The notes under the pieces are model-generated. The model saw only the letters and a list, made by a program, of their open reading frames with translations, made no database searches and had not been told where the DNA came from. A stretch of DNA of 64,000 nucleotides from JBGSYN01 sp041750975 (lineage in GTDB: Bacteria > Pseudomonadota > Alphaproteobacteria > Geminicoccales > Geminicoccaceae), in contig JBGSYN010000009.1 in the NCBI GenBank assembly GCA_041750975.1, positions 1 to 64,000 of the forward strand. The letters run 5' to 3'. The translations under genes and the position numbers were made by a program. Of this stretch, positions 61,473-64,000 are shown one piece after another (the stretch's first letter is position 1; every line of letters begins with the position of its first letter).

Positions 61473-63623
61473 ATGGAAGCAAAAGTCATATGGCTTTTCG
61501 TTTTCGTGGCTGTTTATTGGAGCTACTGCCTTTTCTGGGGTGTCAAGGGAGCCATCAGTTCCCGCACGGCAAGTGACTATTTCGTTGCAGGCCGCGGTTT
61601 GTCCCTTTGGGTATTCGTCCTCGCAGCGACCGCGACGTCATTCTCTGGATGGACCTTCATGGGTCATCCGGCCTCGATCTACACGGACGGGTTCCAATAC
61701 GCATATGCATCGTTTTATGCGATCACGATTCCCTTCACCGGTGTCCTATTCCTGAAACGACAGTGGGTTATCGGTAAACGCTTCGGCTTCATCACGCCGG
61801 GCGAGATGCTGTCCTACTACTTCCGCTCGGATGTCATCCGGCTTCTCGTCATCGTCGTGGCGCTGGTCTTTTCCGTGCCCTACCTTGGCGTTCAGCTCCG
61901 CGCTTCCGGCTTCCTCTTCAATGTGCTCACGGACGGAATGTTCGATGTCAACGTCGGTATGGTCGTCCTCTCCGCAGTCGTCGCGATCTATGTGGCTTCG
62001 GGCGGGTTACGCGCGGTCGCCTATGTTGACACCATGCAGGCTATTCTCCTTGCGCTAGGTATTGTCATCATCGGCGTGATTGCGATGAATGCGGTCGGCG
62101 GATGGAACGAATTAACGCAAAGTCTTGCAGCATACACACAGCTCGAGACTGCCAATATGACGCCGTCGGGAGATCCGTCATACATTGCGATTCCTGGTGT
62201 CATACAGTTCGTTTCGGACGGGCCGAGCGCACAAGGCGGTGCCTGGACTGGCATCATGGTGCTCACTTACATGTTCGCGTTGATGGGTATCCAATCATCC
62301 CCGGCCTTCTCGATGTGGGCGTTTTCCAATAAGTCGCCCGATCCGTTCGCACCGCAGCAGGTCTGGGCTTCGTCATTCGGTATTGGCATCATTCTCTTTG
62401 TGTTTACGGCGATGCAAGGAGTTGGCACTCATTTCATGGGTGCCGATCTCGATTTTGCGAGGGAACGGCCAGAGCTCGTATCCACAGAGGCCGGTCCGAA
62501 AGTGCAGGGCAGTCTTATTGAGGTTAATAATCGGGAGGCATTCGAGGCGGCTGGTCTGATCCAATCCGATGCCCGCACGATCGCCTCGGACGGTTTGGCG
62601 CTGCTTGGATCACTCGGTGAGGTGCCGACCTTCCAGCAGGTTGCCGATGGCGGCAATGCAGCTGCAGCATCGATCATTCAAGCCACTCCAGATATGGCGG
62701 GTCAGCCCGCATTGATCGACATTCGTGACGGTACCGGATCACAAGGCGCTTTGGTCCCGCAATTGATCAATTTGATGGGCGATAGCGCACCCTGGCTCGT
62801 CGGTCTGCTTTCGGTTTGTGCTCTGGCGGCTATGCAGTCCACTGGTGCCGCCTACATGTCGACGGCAGGCGGGATGCTGACACGTGATCTGCTGCGACAC
62901 TTCCTGATCCCGAACGCCAGTCACAACGTCCAAAAGCTTTCCGGACGCATCGGAGTCGTCATCATTGTGGTTCTGGCGCTCATTGTTGCGGTGACCGCGA
63001 CCGATGCACTTGTGCTGTTGGGAGGCTTGGCGGTCGCTTACGGTTTCCAGATGTGGCCGGCCCTGATCGCCGTTTGTTATTGGCCCTTCCTGACTCGGCA
63101 GGGCGTAACCCTCGGATTGATCGCAGGTCTCGCGGCCGTGACATTGACCGAGAGCATCGGCCAGCAATGGTTCGGTATCGAGGCCTGGGGGCGCTGGCCA
63201 CTTACTATCCACAGTGCCGGTTGGGGCATAATCTTCAATCTTGGTATCGCCATTCTCGTGTCGCTGGTGACGCGTGACGATATCGAGCGGAAGATGGAAT
63301 TCCACAACTTCCTGGCGGAGCATTGTTCGCTGCCTCCGGAGAAGCGTTCATGGGTTCCGGCAGCCTGGATCATAACGCTGCTCTGGTTCATCTTTGCGAT
63401 TGGGCCGGGTGCCGTGTTGGGCAACTGGGTGTTCGGCGATCCCAATGATGCCAGCACCTGGCTGTTCGGTATTCCGTCGATCTGGACCTGGCAGCTTTTG
63501 TTCTGGGCGCTGGGTGTGATGATGATGTTCTTCCTCGCCTACATCATGGAAATGTCGACCTCGCCGGAGACCGCGATCGACATCCTGGCGGAGGATGTGG
63601 CGGAGATCGAGCAGCGGGCCTGA
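61473..63623 (+). CDS. Sodium:solute symporter family transporter
   Basis: A 716-residue permease with 13-14 membrane helices of the SSS family. SDYFVAGRGLSLWVFVLAAT and SGWTFMGHPASIYTDGFQYA are typical of the first helices and substrate region; the last helices lie near 640-700. A roughly 110-residue extramembrane insert (about residues 320-435) interrupts the usual helix pattern. Substrate is unknown; related genes often import short organic acids or amino acids. GGGAGG precedes the ATG at 61473, and a small membrane protein gene follows. Confidence 0.87.
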   Translation: MEAKVIWLFVFVAVYWSYCLFWGVKGAISSRTASDYFVAGRGLSLWVFVLAATATSFSGWTFMGHPASIYTDGFQYAYASFYAITIPFTGVLFLKRQWVIGKRFGFITPGEMLSYYFRSDVIRLLVIVVALVFSVPYLGVQLRASGFLFNVLTDGMFDVNVGMVVLSAVVAIYVASGGLRAVAYVDTMQAILLALGIVIIGVIAMNAVGGWNELTQSLAAYTQLETANMTPSGDPSYIAIPGVIQFVSDGPSAQGGAWTGIMVLTYMFALMGIQSSPAFSMWAFSNKSPDPFAPQQVWASSFGIGIILFVFTAMQGVGTHFMGADLDFARERPELVSTEAGPKVQGSLIEVNNREAFEAAGLIQSDARTIASDGLALLGSLGEVPTFQQVADGGNAAAASIIQATPDMAGQPALIDIRDGTGSQGALVPQLINLMGDSAPWLVGLLSVCALAAMQSTGAAYMSTAGGMLTRDLLRHFLIPNASHNVQKLSGRIGVVIIVVLALIVAVTATDALVLLGGLAVAYGFQMWPALIAVCYWPFLTRQGVTLGLIAGLAAVTLTESIGQQWFGIEAWGRWPLTIHSAGWGIIFNLGIAILVSLVTRDDIERKMEFHNFLAEHCSLPPEKRSWVPAAWIITLLWFIFAIGPGAVLGNWVFGDPNDASTWLFGIPSIWTWQLLFWALGVMMMFFLAYIMEMSTSPETAIDILAEDVAEIEQRA

Positions 63624-63691
63624 GGGTTTCCCGAATTCGCTAGGTCGGGCGGAGGCCAATAAGCTTCCGCCCGTTCGATCCCACACCTTTC

Positions 63692-63949
63692 ATGGGAATA
63701 GGGGCGTTGAACTCTTGGATTTACTACTGGCTTTCGGTGGTGATCCTCACTGCGTTACTCTTCTTTCCGGCATCCAAGATGATCTGGGTGCTCAGTGTCC
63801 GACGACTGGAGCGGCGGCGTCGAGAAACCCTTTCCGATGAGCAACGGCTGGGACAGCTTGCGCGCGCCCGATTTATAGCACTGATTGTCGGGTTCATTTT
63901 TGCACTGCTTTTCAATTACAGCCTGCTCGGGATGAGCCGTTTTGCCTAG
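63692..63949 (+). CDS. Small membrane protein, hypothetical
   Basis: An 85-residue protein with two predicted helices (SVVILTALLFFPASKMIWVL and FIALIVGFIFALLFNYSLL) joined by a basic loop (SVRRLERRRRETL). It follows the symporter by 68 bp and is probably in the same operon; comparable small proteins accompany SSS transporters in other proteobacteria. Its function is unknown. Confidence 0.72.
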   Translation: MGIGALNSWIYYWLSVVILTALLFFPASKMIWVLSVRRLERRRRETLSDEQRLGQLARARFIALIVGFIFALLFNYSLLGMSRFA

Positions 63950-64000
63950 GGTCAGCCTCTATTCGACCCTCAAGTTCGCCGCCATTGTGCTTGGCTTGAG
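63942..64000 (+). CDS. Start of an unidentified gene, cut by the window edge
   Basis: A TTG at 63942 overlaps the end of the small membrane protein gene by 8 bp and opens a frame that stays open to the window edge: PRVSLYSTLKFAAIVLGL. A hydrophobic N-terminus suggests a membrane or sensor protein, but only 19 codons are visible and the start is a guess. Confidence 0.35.
   Translation, partial: MPRVSLYSTLKFAAIVLGL

Overview
The window is GC-rich, gene-dense chromosomal DNA with the housekeeping content of an alphaproteobacterium, probably of a Rhodospirillales-like lineage. The evidence is a SAM-II riboswitch in front of metZ, the blocks rpoZ-rsh-DUF2062-comM-pdxJ-acpS-lepB-rnc-era-recO-parC and carA/carB-greA-trxB-lysR with divergent yqeY-dnaG-rpoD, a quinone-dependent PyrD, and a tRNA-Ile2(CAU) after rpoD. 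The genus cannot be told from the sequence. No rRNA, CRISPR array, complete insertion sequence or prophage was seen.

Region 1 (1-6544, minus strand) is a four-subunit succinate dehydrogenase/fumarate reductase operon fused end to end with a two-subunit class I fumarase (succinate <-> fumarate <-> malate). All genes overlap or nearly touch until the last junction. There, a 24-bp tandem repeat array of about 0.7 kb separates the fumarase alpha and beta genes. A decayed remnant of a second fumarase beta gene lies beyond the beta gene. The left edge holds a truncated hypothetical gene.

Region 2 (6656-17838) is the accessory part. A rhomboid protease is followed by a DSF quorum-sensing locus: an RpfF synthase convergent with an operon for a REC-PAS-GGDEF-EAL regulator and an RpfC-type hybrid sensor kinase. 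Next come a ZorA/ZorB-like (MotAB-type) membrane pair without the usual Zorya effectors, a FIST-domain protein, a Nudix hydrolase and an XRE regulator.

Region 3 (18001-31167) holds an S24-like XRE regulator, a penicillin/AHL-acylase family gene directly downstream of riboswitch-controlled metZ, pyrD, cysQ, a protein resembling a degenerate EAL domain, an FAH-family hydrolase, a haloacid dehalogenase, a soluble lytic transglycosylase, dapA and smpB.

Region 4 (31293-37120) has the flagellar stator genes motA and motB, a 738-bp gene desert, an alpha/beta hydrolase, a family 5 uracil-DNA glycosylase and a NYN-domain protein. Region 5 (37121-61267) is core information processing: transcription (rpoZ, greA, rpoD), stringent response (rsh), lipid/cofactor/secretion genes, rnc-era-recO-parC, trxB, carAB and dnaG. 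The right end has a sodium:solute symporter, a small membrane protein and the start of another gene.
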